Positions 23,531-31,910 of a stretch of 37,661 nucleotides of DNA are shown piece by piece (within the stretch, counting starts at the first letter, position 1; the number at the start of each line of letters is the position of its first letter). Under the pieces are notes generated by a model. The model was given only the letters and a program-made list of their open reading frames with translations. It searched no databases and was not told where the DNA came from. The position numbers and the translations under genes are program-made. Source of the DNA: Clostridium sp. UBA701 (GTDB lineage Bacteria > Bacillota > Clostridia > Clostridiales > Clostridiaceae); NCBI GenBank assembly GCA_002298125.1, contig DBMJ01000018.1, forward strand, positions 1-37,661, in the 5' to 3' direction.

Positions 23531-24571
23531 ATGAAGGATGTTGAATTTCTAAAAAAACTGTGCACCTCACACGCACCAAGCGGAAGAGAGCATTGGCTTT
23601 ATCCATTATTCAAAGAAGCCTTTGAGCCCTATGGGGAAGTTAGTATGGGAAAATTAAATAACATGTATGCCCATAAAAAGGGTAGAGGTAGTGGCAGTAT
23701 AATGCTTATGGCCCATGCAGATGAAGTGTTTCTTATGGTAACGGAACTGGCGGAAAATGGATTTTTAAAGTTTAAGGGCAATGGTATAGACCCTAAGACA
23801 TTGGTGTCCCAAGAGGTTATCATTCATGGTAAGAAGGACATATTGGGGATTATAGGTATTAAGCCCCCTCATCTTATGAACGAGGAGGATAGGAAAAAGG
23901 CTGTTAAAGCAGAGGACTTAATGATTGATACGGGACTATCTAAGGAAAGCCTTCAGGAATTAGTAAATGTTGGAGACTATGTGACCTTAAAGAGGAGTTT
24001 TTATGAGCTTTTAAATGACAATGTAACCTGCAAATCCATAGATGACAGAGCAGGAATTGCAGCCATGTATGTATGTGCTAAGGAACTATGTAGTATCAAT
24101 CACGATTTAGATGTTTATTTTGTTGCCTCCTGTCAAGAAGAGGTAGGAGCCAGAGGTGCAAGGGTTGGAAGCTATGATGTAAAGCCTACAATAGCCATTG
24201 CCATCGACGTAACCTTCGATAGTGGAGCAATGGGGGATACGGATAGAGAAAATAAGCTAGGACACGGTCCTGCAATATGTATAGGACCTAATATTCATCC
24301 AAAGCTAAGGGAAAAACTTATGGAGGTTGCGGGAGAGTATAATATTCCTTATCAGGTTGAGGTGGAACCAGGGAGTACTGGTACAGATGCTTGGAATATC
24401 CAGGTTTCTGCAGAGGGAATACCAACCTTACTGCTATCTATTCCCATAAAATATATGCATACCTCTGTAGAGATGATAAACATGGAGGATATAAAGAACA
24501 CAGGCAGAATTATTGCAAAGCTCCTGGAGAAGTTAAAGAGTGAGGATTTGGAGGAATTGCTATGCTTTTAG
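23531..24571 (+). CDS. M42 family aminopeptidase, copy 1
   Basis: 346 residues of the M42 (TET/glutamyl aminopeptidase, FrvX-like) family. All metal and catalytic residues are present: H62 and D64 (AHADEV), D171 (SIDDRAG), E203 catalytic base and E204 ligand (QEEVGARGA), D226 (AIDVTFD) and H310 (YMHTS). Known members form hollow dodecamers that trim N-terminal residues from peptides in the cytoplasm. The start is ATG 23531 with AGGAGGAAG upstream. It overlaps the next copy by 10 bases, so the three copies are made together. Confidence 0.93.
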   Translation: MKDVEFLKKLCTSHAPSGREHWLYPLFKEAFEPYGEVSMGKLNNMYAHKKGRGSGSIMLMAHADEVFLMVTELAENGFLKFKGNGIDPKTLVSQEVIIHGKKDILGIIGIKPPHLMNEEDRKKAVKAEDLMIDTGLSKESLQELVNVGDYVTLKRSFYELLNDNVTCKSIDDRAGIAAMYVCAKELCSINHDLDVYFVASCQEEVGARGARVGSYDVKPTIAIAIDVTFDSGAMGDTDRENKLGHGPAICIGPNIHPKLREKLMEVAGEYNIPYQVEVEPGSTGTDAWNIQVSAEGIPTLLLSIPIKYMHTSVEMINMEDIKNTGRIIAKLLEKLKSEDLEELLCF

Positions 24572-25563
24572 AAAGACTTTGTAATGCTACAGGTCCTTCG
24601 GGCTATGAAGGAGATGTAAGAAATTTAATTAAAGAAGAGATAGTAAAGTATGTTGATGAGATGAAGGTAGATAAGATGGGCAATATTATTGCTCATAAAA
24701 AGGGCAAGGGTAAAAAGGTAATCGTAGATGCCCATATGGATGAGGTTGGCTTTATTATTACAGGCTACAATGAGGATGGAACGCTTAAGTTTTACTCTCT
24801 AGGAGGAATTGCCGCCAATCTATTACCCGCTAAGGTGGTTTTAATTGGTAAAAAGAAAATCCCTGGAGTAATAGGCTTTAAGCCAATTCACCTTCAAAGT
24901 GCAGAGGAGAGAAAAAAGAGTGTAGCCTACAGTGATTGCTGCATAGATATAGGTTCAAATTCCAAGGAAGAGACTAAAAAGCATGTTAGTCTTGGAGACT
25001 TTGCTGTTATGGACACAGTGTTTGGTGAATTTGGAGAGGGACTTTATAAGGGAAAGGCCTTTGACGATAGAATGGGCTGTGCAGTGCTAATAGAAGCTCT
25101 TAAGGAGAATTACAGCTGTGACCTTTATGCGGTGTTTAATGTGCAGGAGGAGGTAGGGGAGAGAGGAGCTTATGTTGCAGCCTTTAATGTAAAGGCAGAT
25201 ATAGGCATAGCCCTGGAAGGTACAATTTGTGCTGATATGCCCAGTGTACCTAAACATTTAAGAGCCACAGAGGTTGGAAGGGGACCTGCTATATCCATAA
25301 TGGATAAAACCAGCATTTTCAATCAAGAGGTGGCAAGAGAAATAATGGCTGTAGCCTCTGAAAAGAAGATACCCTATCAGTTAAGACGTGCTATAGCAGG
25401 AGGAAATGATGCTGGTGCCATTCATATGTCCGGAGAAGGGGCAAAGATAGCCACAATTTCTGTTCCCTGCAGATATATCCACTCCTCCCTATCCGTTGCC
25501 AGCAAATCAGATTTTGAAAATACAAAAAAGCTACTTGTAGAATATCTAAAAACTATAGTGTAA
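24562..25563 (+). CDS. M42 family aminopeptidase, copy 2
   Basis: 333 residues. Complete active site: H58, D60 (DAHMDEVG), D168 (FDDRMG), E196 and E197 (VQEEVGERGA) and H307 (YIHSS). The fourth metal position is glutamate (E219 in IALEGT) rather than the aspartate of copy 1, a change seen in other M42 enzymes. ATG 24562 lies inside the end of copy 1, preceded by GGAGGA within that gene, so translation is coupled. Expected to be active. Confidence 0.93.
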   Translation: MLLERLCNATGPSGYEGDVRNLIKEEIVKYVDEMKVDKMGNIIAHKKGKGKKVIVDAHMDEVGFIITGYNEDGTLKFYSLGGIAANLLPAKVVLIGKKKIPGVIGFKPIHLQSAEERKKSVAYSDCCIDIGSNSKEETKKHVSLGDFAVMDTVFGEFGEGLYKGKAFDDRMGCAVLIEALKENYSCDLYAVFNVQEEVGERGAYVAAFNVKADIGIALEGTICADMPSVPKHLRATEVGRGPAISIMDKTSIFNQEVAREIMAVASEKKIPYQLRRAIAGGNDAGAIHMSGEGAKIATISVPCRYIHSSLSVASKSDFENTKKLLVEYLKTIV

Positions 25564-25578
25564 AGGAGAGTTAAGATC

Positions 25579-26532
25579 ATGGAGGATATGCTTAGAAGAC
25601 TTCTTACCAGCTTTGGGGTAAGCGGTCATGAGACTGATGTAAGAAGAGTAATAATAGATGAATTAAAAGATACAAAATGTGATATAAGAGAAGATGCCAT
25701 GGGAAACCTTATAGTGAAGCTTGGACAGGGTAAAGAGAAGTTCATGTTCTGTGCCCATATGGATGAAATAGGGCTTATAGCCACATTTATAGATGATAAG
25801 GGCTTTGTAAGAGTGGGCAGCATAGGAGACTTTAAGGCAGGGGATGTGGTTCATAATTTAGTAAGGTTTGAAAACGGAATCATAGGTAAGGTGGCAGCAG
25901 CTAAGGAAAGCCCGGAAATAGGAGATTTATTCATTGATATTGGTTCTTCAAGCAGAGAAGAGGCTTTAAAGAAAATAGTAGAGGGTGATGTGGCCTCCTT
26001 TTTAGGCGATGCAGTGGAATTAGAAAAAAAACTTATAAGTCCTGGACTTGACGATAGAATTGGCTGCTATATACTTCTTAGGCTTATAAAGGAGATAAAG
26101 CATAGTGATAAAGAATTATATTTCCTATTTTCTGCCCAGGCAGAGCTTGGAGGAAGGGGAGCAAGAGCAGCCTCCTTTGCAGTGGAACCTGATTACTGTG
26201 TGGTGGTTGATTTAGAGGACACCGGAGATGCAATTGGTGCAAAGGGAAATATTTCACTTGGTTTAGGACCTGTAGTAACAGTAATGGATAAGAGCTTAAT
26301 AATGCATCATGAAATAAAGGAAAGAATAGAAGCTGCAGCAAAGGACAAGAATATAGCACTTCAATATACCTCAGTTAGTAGATTTACAGACGGAGGAGCA
26401 ATACACAAGGAGAAGTCAGGAGTTAAAACAGGGGTAATCTCTGTTCCCTGCAGATATAACCATTCCATATCTGAGATGGTAGCTCTAGAGGATGTAGAAA
26501 AAACTATAGAATTATTAAAGGCTTTAGTTTAA
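25579..26532 (+). CDS. M42 family protein, copy 3, probably catalytically dead
   Basis: 317 residues, clearly M42: H60 and D62 (CAHMDEIG), D158 (LDDRIG), D211 and H295 (YNHS) are kept. The catalytic pair that reads Q-E-E in copies 1 and 2 reads Q-A-E here (A188, E189; codon GCA at 26140-26142). The metal ligand therefore remains but the general base is missing. The frame is intact and the rest is conserved, so it is not a pseudogene. A structural or regulatory subunit of a mixed TET particle is the most attractive reading; this is inference. The start is ATG 25579, 15 bases after copy 2, with AAAGGAGAG upstream. Confidence 0.88.
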   Translation: MEDMLRRLLTSFGVSGHETDVRRVIIDELKDTKCDIREDAMGNLIVKLGQGKEKFMFCAHMDEIGLIATFIDDKGFVRVGSIGDFKAGDVVHNLVRFENGIIGKVAAAKESPEIGDLFIDIGSSSREEALKKIVEGDVASFLGDAVELEKKLISPGLDDRIGCYILLRLIKEIKHSDKELYFLFSAQAELGGRGARAASFAVEPDYCVVVDLEDTGDAIGAKGNISLGLGPVVTVMDKSLIMHHEIKERIEAAAKDKNIALQYTSVSRFTDGGAIHKEKSGVKTGVISVPCRYNHSISEMVALEDVEKTIELLKALV

Positions 26533-26541
26533 AATGAAGAG

Positions 26542-26560
26542 GGGGTGCTTATTGCACCCC
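26542..26560 (+). other. Hairpin without T run after the M42 genes
   Basis: Arms ggggtgc (26542-26548) and gcacccc (26554-26560), loop ttatt, followed by taaatcat. A weak terminator or an mRNA 3'-end stabiliser; read-through into the VanZ gene is likely. Confidence 0.4.
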
Positions 26561-26590
26561 TAAATCATAGGTGAAGCAGGAGTATTACAT

Positions 26591-27010
26591 ATGAAAAAAC
26601 TCAAATGGACCCTACTCATTGCATGGATGATTTTAATTTTTGCTTTCTCTAGTCAGCCAGCAGTAGTATCAAATGAAAAAAGTGGACTAGTAGTATATTT
26701 TTTAAATCTCCTAGGACTAGATTTAAACAGTGTTTTTGGCACCATGGCAGATTATGTAGTTAGAAAGGCAGCTCATTTTAGCGAGTATTTCATATTATAT
26801 CTTCTTATATACAATGTGGTAAGAGATAGATATAAGGGGTTAAAGGCGCTTTGTGTCTCCCTTTTAGGGGTTTTTATATATGCCTGTAGTGATGAAATTC
26901 ATCAGCTTTTTGTGCCGGGAAGAGCAGGCAGAATTACAGATGTGCTAATCGACACAGCAGGTGGAGCCCTGGCTATGGGCGCAGCATATCTATCAAGTCT
27001 TAAGAAATAG
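26591..27010 (+). CDS. VanZ-like membrane protein
   Basis: 139 residues, four hydrophobic helices. The VanZ family pattern is clear: FSSQPAVVS after the first helix, RKAAHFSEYFILYLL with the conserved H and E, then SDEIHQLFVPGRAGRITDVLIDTAGG. VanZ gives low-level teicoplanin resistance in enterococci, but most chromosomal members have no known role. It starts at ATG 26591 with CAGGAG upstream. Its stop lies two bases from the end of the convergent CCA-adding enzyme gene, with no terminator between. Confidence 0.88.
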   Translation: MKKLKWTLLIAWMILIFAFSSQPAVVSNEKSGLVVYFLNLLGLDLNSVFGTMADYVVRKAAHFSEYFILYLLIYNVVRDRYKGLKALCVSLLGVFIYACSDEIHQLFVPGRAGRITDVLIDTAGGALAMGAAYLSSLKK

Positions 27011-27012
27011 CA

Positions 27013-28344
27013 TTATCTCTTTAGGGCTTCTTCTGCCAGCTTAAGCAGCTGGGGCTTAGTATTCATCTTGGGGTTTGAGAGAACTATATCTAGAAGGTAG
27101 TCTAGGGTACGTCCAAGCTCTCTTCCAGCACTATAACCTATTTTCATCAAATCCTCTCCATCTATATCTAAGTCCCTCACGGTTAGAGGGTCTTTTTTAT
27201 TTACTATAGCCATGATGCTGTCTTTAAGCTTTTCTATGCGCTGCATGTCATGAGGCGGCTTGTGAGCAAGCATATCTGCATCCAGCAGGTCAAAATAATC
27301 TCTTAGATTTTCTATACCTATCCTCACAATCATTTTCTTTAAGGCTTTTCCCTCCATTTTATTAAAGCTGCTCATATGTTCCTTTATTAGAGTACATACA
27401 GTTTTTATAGTATGGTTGTCAAACTTCAAGTTCTTAAGAAGTCTCTCAGCGATTTGAGCACTCTTTACGTTATGGCCATAGAAGTGTCCTATGCCCTTTT
27501 TATCTATGCTAAAGCAGAACGGCTTTCCAACATCGTGAAGCAGAGCACTCAATCTAAGATTTAGTCTGGGAGGAGTATTCTCAAGCGCTAAAAGGGTATG
27601 ATCAAACACATCCTTATGATGATGGGGGTTTCTCTGCTGAAAGCCTATGCTCATAGTGAGATCTGGAAGTATATATTGAAGCAATCCACACTGAGACAAA
27701 ATTCTAATACCTTCTGCAGGAGAGGGTGTCATAAGGAGCTTGCAAAGCTCATCTCGGATTCTTTCCTTGCTTATCCTAGTAATACTGCTTGGGCTTTTTG
27801 AAATAGCCTCTAGGGTATTATTTTCTATTTCAAATTGGAGCTGAGAGCTAAAGCGTACTGCTCTAAGCATGCGTAAGGCATCCTCATGAAATCTTTGTTC
27901 AGGAACACCTACAGCGCAAATCCTTTTAGCCTCTATATCCTTATATCCTCCATAGGGGTCTATAAGTCCTTCTAAGGGATGATAGGCCATGGCATTTATA
28001 GTGAAATCCCTTCGAGAGAGGTCCTCTAAAATAGAGGTGGTGAAGGTGACGCTATCTGGGTGTCTACCATCGCTATAATCACCATCTTCACGAAAGGTGG
28101 TTACTTCAAAGCTCTCATTTTCTACTAATACAGTAATAGTGCCGTGAGCTATGCCCGTTGGCACAGTATGAGGAAATATGTCTATAATAGCTTGTGGTGA
28201 TGCATCCGTGGAAAGGTCCCAATCGCTTGGAGCTCTTTTAATAAGGCTGTCTCTAACACAGCCTCCCACAGCATAGGCCTTGTAGCCTTTTGAGTTAAGG
28301 GTATCTATGATAAACAATACTTTACTTGGAATGACTATATTCAT
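27013..28344 (-). CDS. cca: tRNA nucleotidyltransferase (CCA-adding type) with HD domain
   Basis: 443 residues, class II poly(A) polymerase/CCA-adding family. Nucleotidyltransferase head: GGCVRD (27-32), metal aspartates in DWDLSTD (41-47), RRDFTINAMA (111-120). The neck motif is EDALRMLRAVRF (154-165), and an HD phosphohydrolase domain follows with H270-D271 (LLHDVGKP). It adds or repairs CCA at tRNA 3' ends. The window's own tRNA genes encode CCA, so repair is likely its main task for those. Whether it adds all of CCA or only part cannot be told by eye. ATG 28344 follows GGAGGT. It is monocistronic, divergent from the amidase. Confidence 0.92.
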   Translation of the reverse strand: MNIVIPSKVLFIIDTLNSKGYKAYAVGGCVRDSLIKRAPSDWDLSTDASPQAIIDIFPHTVPTGIAHGTITVLVENESFEVTTFREDGDYSDGRHPDSVTFTTSILEDLSRRDFTINAMAYHPLEGLIDPYGGYKDIEAKRICAVGVPEQRFHEDALRMLRAVRFSSQLQFEIENNTLEAISKSPSSITRISKERIRDELCKLLMTPSPAEGIRILSQCGLLQYILPDLTMSIGFQQRNPHHHKDVFDHTLLALENTPPRLNLRLSALLHDVGKPFCFSIDKKGIGHFYGHNVKSAQIAERLLKNLKFDNHTIKTVCTLIKEHMSSFNKMEGKALKKMIVRIGIENLRDYFDLLDADMLAHKPPHDMQRIEKLKDSIMAIVNKKDPLTVRDLDIDGEDLMKIGYSAGRELGRTLDYLLDIVLSNPKMNTKPQLLKLAEEALKR

Positions 28345-28496
28345 TTACTTGTACCTCCATTAAACAATTAATTTACATATTAAGAGCTATGTGATAATAA
28401 TTAATTATACTAAAAATTAAAAATACATCACTATTACCTATTATTATACGTAAATATAGGTAAAGTAAACAATAAGTGAAAAGGCGGTAGGGTTTT

Positions 28497-29360
28497 ATGA
28501 AAAGATTATTTACTACAACTGTAGTATTTTTTATGATATTTTTTACAGGATGCTCTTCTAAGAGCGGAAATATATCAAAGGAAGCTCCTAAGGAGCAGCA
28601 AAAGGTCATAGAAAGCACTTCACAAAAGGACAGTGACAAGACTGTGAAGGAGCCTACAAAAACTGAGGAGACTAAAGTGCCTGTTGAACCTAAAAAGCCA
28701 GCAGAACCTAAAAAGCCAGCAGAACCAGTGGTAAAAAAGGATAAGCTAATTGTAATAGACCCAGGCCATGCCACTAAGGCAAATCTTGAGAAGGAACAAA
28801 TAGCACCTAACAGCAGTGAATATAAGATTAAGGATGGTGGAGGAGCTACAGGAGTGGCAACTAAAAATCCAGAGTATGCCCTAAATATGAAGGTGGCATT
28901 AAAGCTTAAGTCCTATCTTGAAAAGGAAGGCTTTAAGGTGCTCATGACTAAAACAGACATTAATAAAAGCATGGGAAATATAGAAAGGGCAAAGGTGGGT
29001 AATGATGCTGGAGCTTCCCTTGTAATAAGAATCCACGCAGATTCAGATGACAGTTCCTCTACAGCAGGAGCCTCCATGCTAATACCAAAGTCTACAGAAA
29101 ATACCTCTAAGATTTACGCTGAAAGCAAGCGTTATGGTGGCATTGTCTATTCTACACTGATAAAGGAAGTAGGTATGAAGAGTAGAGGTGTATTTGAAAG
29201 AAGTGATATGACGGGTTTTAATTGGTCAAAGGTGCCAGTGATACTGGTGGAGATGGGTTTTTTATCAAACCCAAATGAAGATAAGCAATTAAACACGGAT
29301 AGCTATCAGGACAAGATAGCAACTGCCTTATGTAAGGGAATAGTATTATGCTTTAAATAA
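28497..29360 (+). CDS. N-acetylmuramoyl-L-alanine amidase lipoprotein
   Basis: 287 residues. A lipoprotein signal ends at FTGC (C19), so the protein should be anchored on the outer face of the membrane. A charged, proline-rich linker (about 20-80) leads to an Amidase_3 domain with all zinc and catalytic residues: H91 (DPGH), E126, H180 (RIHAD) and E252 (VEMGFLSN). It cleaves the bond between muramic acid and the stem peptide in cell-wall turnover, division or sporulation. It starts at ATG 28497 with GGCGGTAGGG upstream. No terminator follows before the next promoter. Confidence 0.92.
   Translation: MKRLFTTTVVFFMIFFTGCSSKSGNISKEAPKEQQKVIESTSQKDSDKTVKEPTKTEETKVPVEPKKPAEPKKPAEPVVKKDKLIVIDPGHATKANLEKEQIAPNSSEYKIKDGGGATGVATKNPEYALNMKVALKLKSYLEKEGFKVLMTKTDINKSMGNIERAKVGNDAGASLVIRIHADSDDSSSTAGASMLIPKSTENTSKIYAESKRYGGIVYSTLIKEVGMKSRGVFERSDMTGFNWSKVPVILVEMGFLSNPNEDKQLNTDSYQDKIATALCKGIVLCFK
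28686..28721 (+). repeat. Tandem 18-base repeat in the amidase linker
   Basis: gaacctaaaaagccagca occurs twice without a break (28686-28703 and 28704-28721) and a third copy begins (gaacc). It encodes EPKKPA repeats. As an in-frame unit it can change copy number by slippage, altering linker length without breaking the protein. Confidence 0.85.
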
Positions 29361-29443
29361 ATAAGGAAAAAATAATGATAAATGATAAAGTTTTCCACAT
29401 ATGAACACGATATATATAAATAGTAAATAATTAGTTAATAAAC

Positions 29444-29471
29444 TAGACTCGGTTATATTAAACCTTATAAT
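29444..29471 (+). promoter_or_regulatory. Probable promoter of the phosphodiesterase operon
   Basis: TAGACT (29444-29449, four of six), a 16-base spacer and a perfect TATAAT (29466-29471). The -10 lies within a small inverted repeat, aaacct (29460-29465) and aggttt (29474-29479), a possible operator. Predicted start near 29478. Confidence 0.5.
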
Positions 29472-29513
29472 TCAGGTTTCTTGAACAGAGGAGTAAGTGA
29501 GGCTTAAAAAGAT

Positions 29514-31868
29514 ATGAAAAAGAGATTTACCTTTGTAAGCATAACGAAAAAAATAAATATTATGGTCCTTTCTATAACCTTAGCTTTAACTCTCTCCTTT
29601 GTAGTAACTGCAACTGAACTCTCCCAGGTTATACTAGATAAGCTAGTCAATGAACAAAATGTAAATAATGAGGAGTTCTATGCACGTTTGATAGGAGACT
29701 GGTTTTCAGAAAGAAAGTCACAGATGGACTACTACAGTCAATTGGAATCTGTAAAAAATATGGATTTTCAGGCTTCAAAGGAATATTTACAGGAAGAAAT
29801 AGAAAAAGACAAGTTATATAGTGCATTTTTTTTCATATCTCCTCAAGGAGAGATTAATTCCATATCTCTGGAAAACAAGGAACTTATAGGTGAAGATTTT
29901 GCAAAGCAAGTCATAAATAATCATTATACAACCCCCTCCCCCTATGTATATAGTATTGATGGAGAACGATATCTTGTGCTACTGCACACTTTTTTAGATG
30001 ATAAAAGTCAACAGTGGTCTTTTTTTGGGTCTCTTATAAAGCTAGATAAGTTACAGGAAAGGCTTATGCAATATGCAGCATACGACGGAGATAGTTTTAC
30101 CTTTATAGTAAATGATTCAGGTGATATTATATTAGGCTCTAAAGGAGGTAATATTAGTAATTTTTCTAGTCAATACACAAGTGTTAAAGACATAAAGGGG
30201 CTTTCCTCTAGTGGTGAAAAGGTATTTTCAGAACGTAAGGGGAGCATAGACTTTAAGGAAGGCAATGGCTCCTACAGGGCGTTTTATCATGAGATATCCG
30301 ACAATAATTATTGGAATGTAGTCACTGTTACTTCTCATACAGCTATTACCAAACCACAACAGATGATGAAGACTGTGCTTGGAGTTGTAGGATTTCTTTT
30401 AACAATAATCGCCTTCATCCTGAGTAAATGGTTGGCTAAGAGTATAAGTAGTCCAGTTATTAAGTTAAATGAAGCTGTTGAAAAGGCGGGGAAGGGAAAC
30501 CTTTCTGTAAGGGCAGAGATATGTGGCAAGGATGAAATAGCTAGAACTGCCAGAAGCTTCAATAACATGCTGGGTACCTTAAGCAATATGGTATATTATG
30601 ACACTGTAACCCAGCTGCCCAATATCAATTCCTTTAAACATAGCGCAAGAACAGAAATCAATATGAGACTAGTAGATCATAAAAAACTAGCAGTAGTCTA
30701 CCTGTCTATTAATAAGTTTAAGAGAATTAATGACAGCTACGGCTATCATTTTGGAGATAATATACTAAGGGCAGTAGGGGAGAGAATTTATTCCAACTTT
30801 AAATTTAATGGCATGGTAAGCCGGGCAACAGGAGATGGATTTTTAATAATGCTATCTAGGGTAGGGGCACAGGAGGAGATATTAGATCAGGTGCAAAATA
30901 TCTTTGAGCTGTTTGAGAAGCCCTGGGAGATAGATGAGAGAGAGATTCATCTTACTACCAGCATAGGCATAAGTGTATATCCTGAGGATGGAAATGAGGT
31001 AGAGCTGCTCATAAAAAGAGCTGGCATGGCAAAGTCAAAAGCAAAGGAGAACGGAGGAAGCTGCTATCATTTCTATAGTGAAGAGCTAGATGAAGCCTTG
31101 GTAGAGGAAATCAGTATGGAGAGGCTTCTTATAAATGCACTAGAGCATGATGAGTTCCAGCTTTTCTATCAACCCTTTATAGAGGTAAGCACTGGGAAAA
31201 TTGTAGGGGCAGAAGCTCTGCTAAGGTGGAATAGTAAAGAATACGGATTGGTTACACCTGCAAAGTTTATACCCATATTGGAATCAAATGGCCAGATTAT
31301 CGAGGTGGGAAGATGGGTTATTAAAGAGGCTTGCAGACAAAACCTTGAATGGCAAAAGAAGGGCTATGATCCCATAGTGATTGCTGTAAATGTGTCTGTT
31401 CATCAATTTGACAAGGAAAACTTTGTAGATGACTTGAAACTTATTTTGGAGGAAACTAAAATTGACCCTCAGTACCTTCAGCTAGAGATTACAGAGAACA
31501 TTGCTATGGAGGGCGTAGAAAACAAGATATTAAAGCTTAAAAAGATAAAGGAAATGGGTGTAAAGTTGTCTATTGATGATTTTGGGACAGGGTATTGCTC
31601 CTTTAGCTATTTAAACAATCTTCCTATAGACACATTAAAAATTGACAAATCCTTTATTATGGGCATAGGAGAAAATGATAACTCTAAGGCAATAGTAACT
31701 ACTATTACTACCATAGGCAAAAACCTTAACCTAGCTATTGTGGCTGAAGGCGTGGAAACAGAAGAACAGTTTAATTTCTTAAAGGAAAACTGCTGTGAAA
31801 AGGCCCAGGGGTTTTTGTTTAGCAAACCATTAGAGTGCTCTAGCTTTGAAAAATTATTAAGAGTATAA
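29514..31868 (+). CDS. Membrane c-di-GMP phosphodiesterase: sensor, HAMP, degenerate GGDEF, EAL
   Basis: 784 residues. Membrane segments at about 15-33 and 285-305 enclose an extracellular Cache-like sensor, followed by a HAMP region (about 305-358), a GGDEF-type domain (about 362-520) and an EAL domain (about 535-784). The GGDEF signature reads TGDGF (439-443), so cyclase activity is not expected. The EAL active site is intact: EALL (567-570), N626, E658, D688-D689, K709 and AEGVE (744-748). It should degrade c-di-GMP in response to an external signal. ATG 29514 has a modest TGAGG site. The O-antigen-ligase-type gene starts 42 bases on, probably in the same operon. Confidence 0.93.
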   Translation: MKKRFTFVSITKKINIMVLSITLALTLSFVVTATELSQVILDKLVNEQNVNNEEFYARLIGDWFSERKSQMDYYSQLESVKNMDFQASKEYLQEEIEKDKLYSAFFFISPQGEINSISLENKELIGEDFAKQVINNHYTTPSPYVYSIDGERYLVLLHTFLDDKSQQWSFFGSLIKLDKLQERLMQYAAYDGDSFTFIVNDSGDIILGSKGGNISNFSSQYTSVKDIKGLSSSGEKVFSERKGSIDFKEGNGSYRAFYHEISDNNYWNVVTVTSHTAITKPQQMMKTVLGVVGFLLTIIAFILSKWLAKSISSPVIKLNEAVEKAGKGNLSVRAEICGKDEIARTARSFNNMLGTLSNMVYYDTVTQLPNINSFKHSARTEINMRLVDHKKLAVVYLSINKFKRINDSYGYHFGDNILRAVGERIYSNFKFNGMVSRATGDGFLIMLSRVGAQEEILDQVQNIFELFEKPWEIDEREIHLTTSIGISVYPEDGNEVELLIKRAGMAKSKAKENGGSCYHFYSEELDEALVEEISMERLLINALEHDEFQLFYQPFIEVSTGKIVGAEALLRWNSKEYGLVTPAKFIPILESNGQIIEVGRWVIKEACRQNLEWQKKGYDPIVIAVNVSVHQFDKENFVDDLKLILEETKIDPQYLQLEITENIAMEGVENKILKLKKIKEMGVKLSIDDFGTGYCSFSYLNNLPIDTLKIDKSFIMGIGENDNSKAIVTTITTIGKNLNLAIVAEGVETEEQFNFLKENCCEKAQGFLFSKPLECSSFEKLLRV

Positions 31869-31910
31869 TGAGGTATAGTAAGATAATTTAGTAAAGTTAG
31901 AGGTGAAGGT

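Noticed and set aside
26130..26150. Reading M42 copy 3 as a pseudogene
   Set aside because: The frame is intact, metal ligands are conserved and the ribosome site is good; only one catalytic residue is changed.
29361..29513. c-di-GMP riboswitch before the phosphodiesterase
   Set aside because: After the predicted start only about 35 bases remain; no conserved riboswitch core is visible.
30800..30850. Active diguanylate cyclase
   Set aside because: The signature is TGDGF rather than GG(D/E)EF, so synthesis is not expected.
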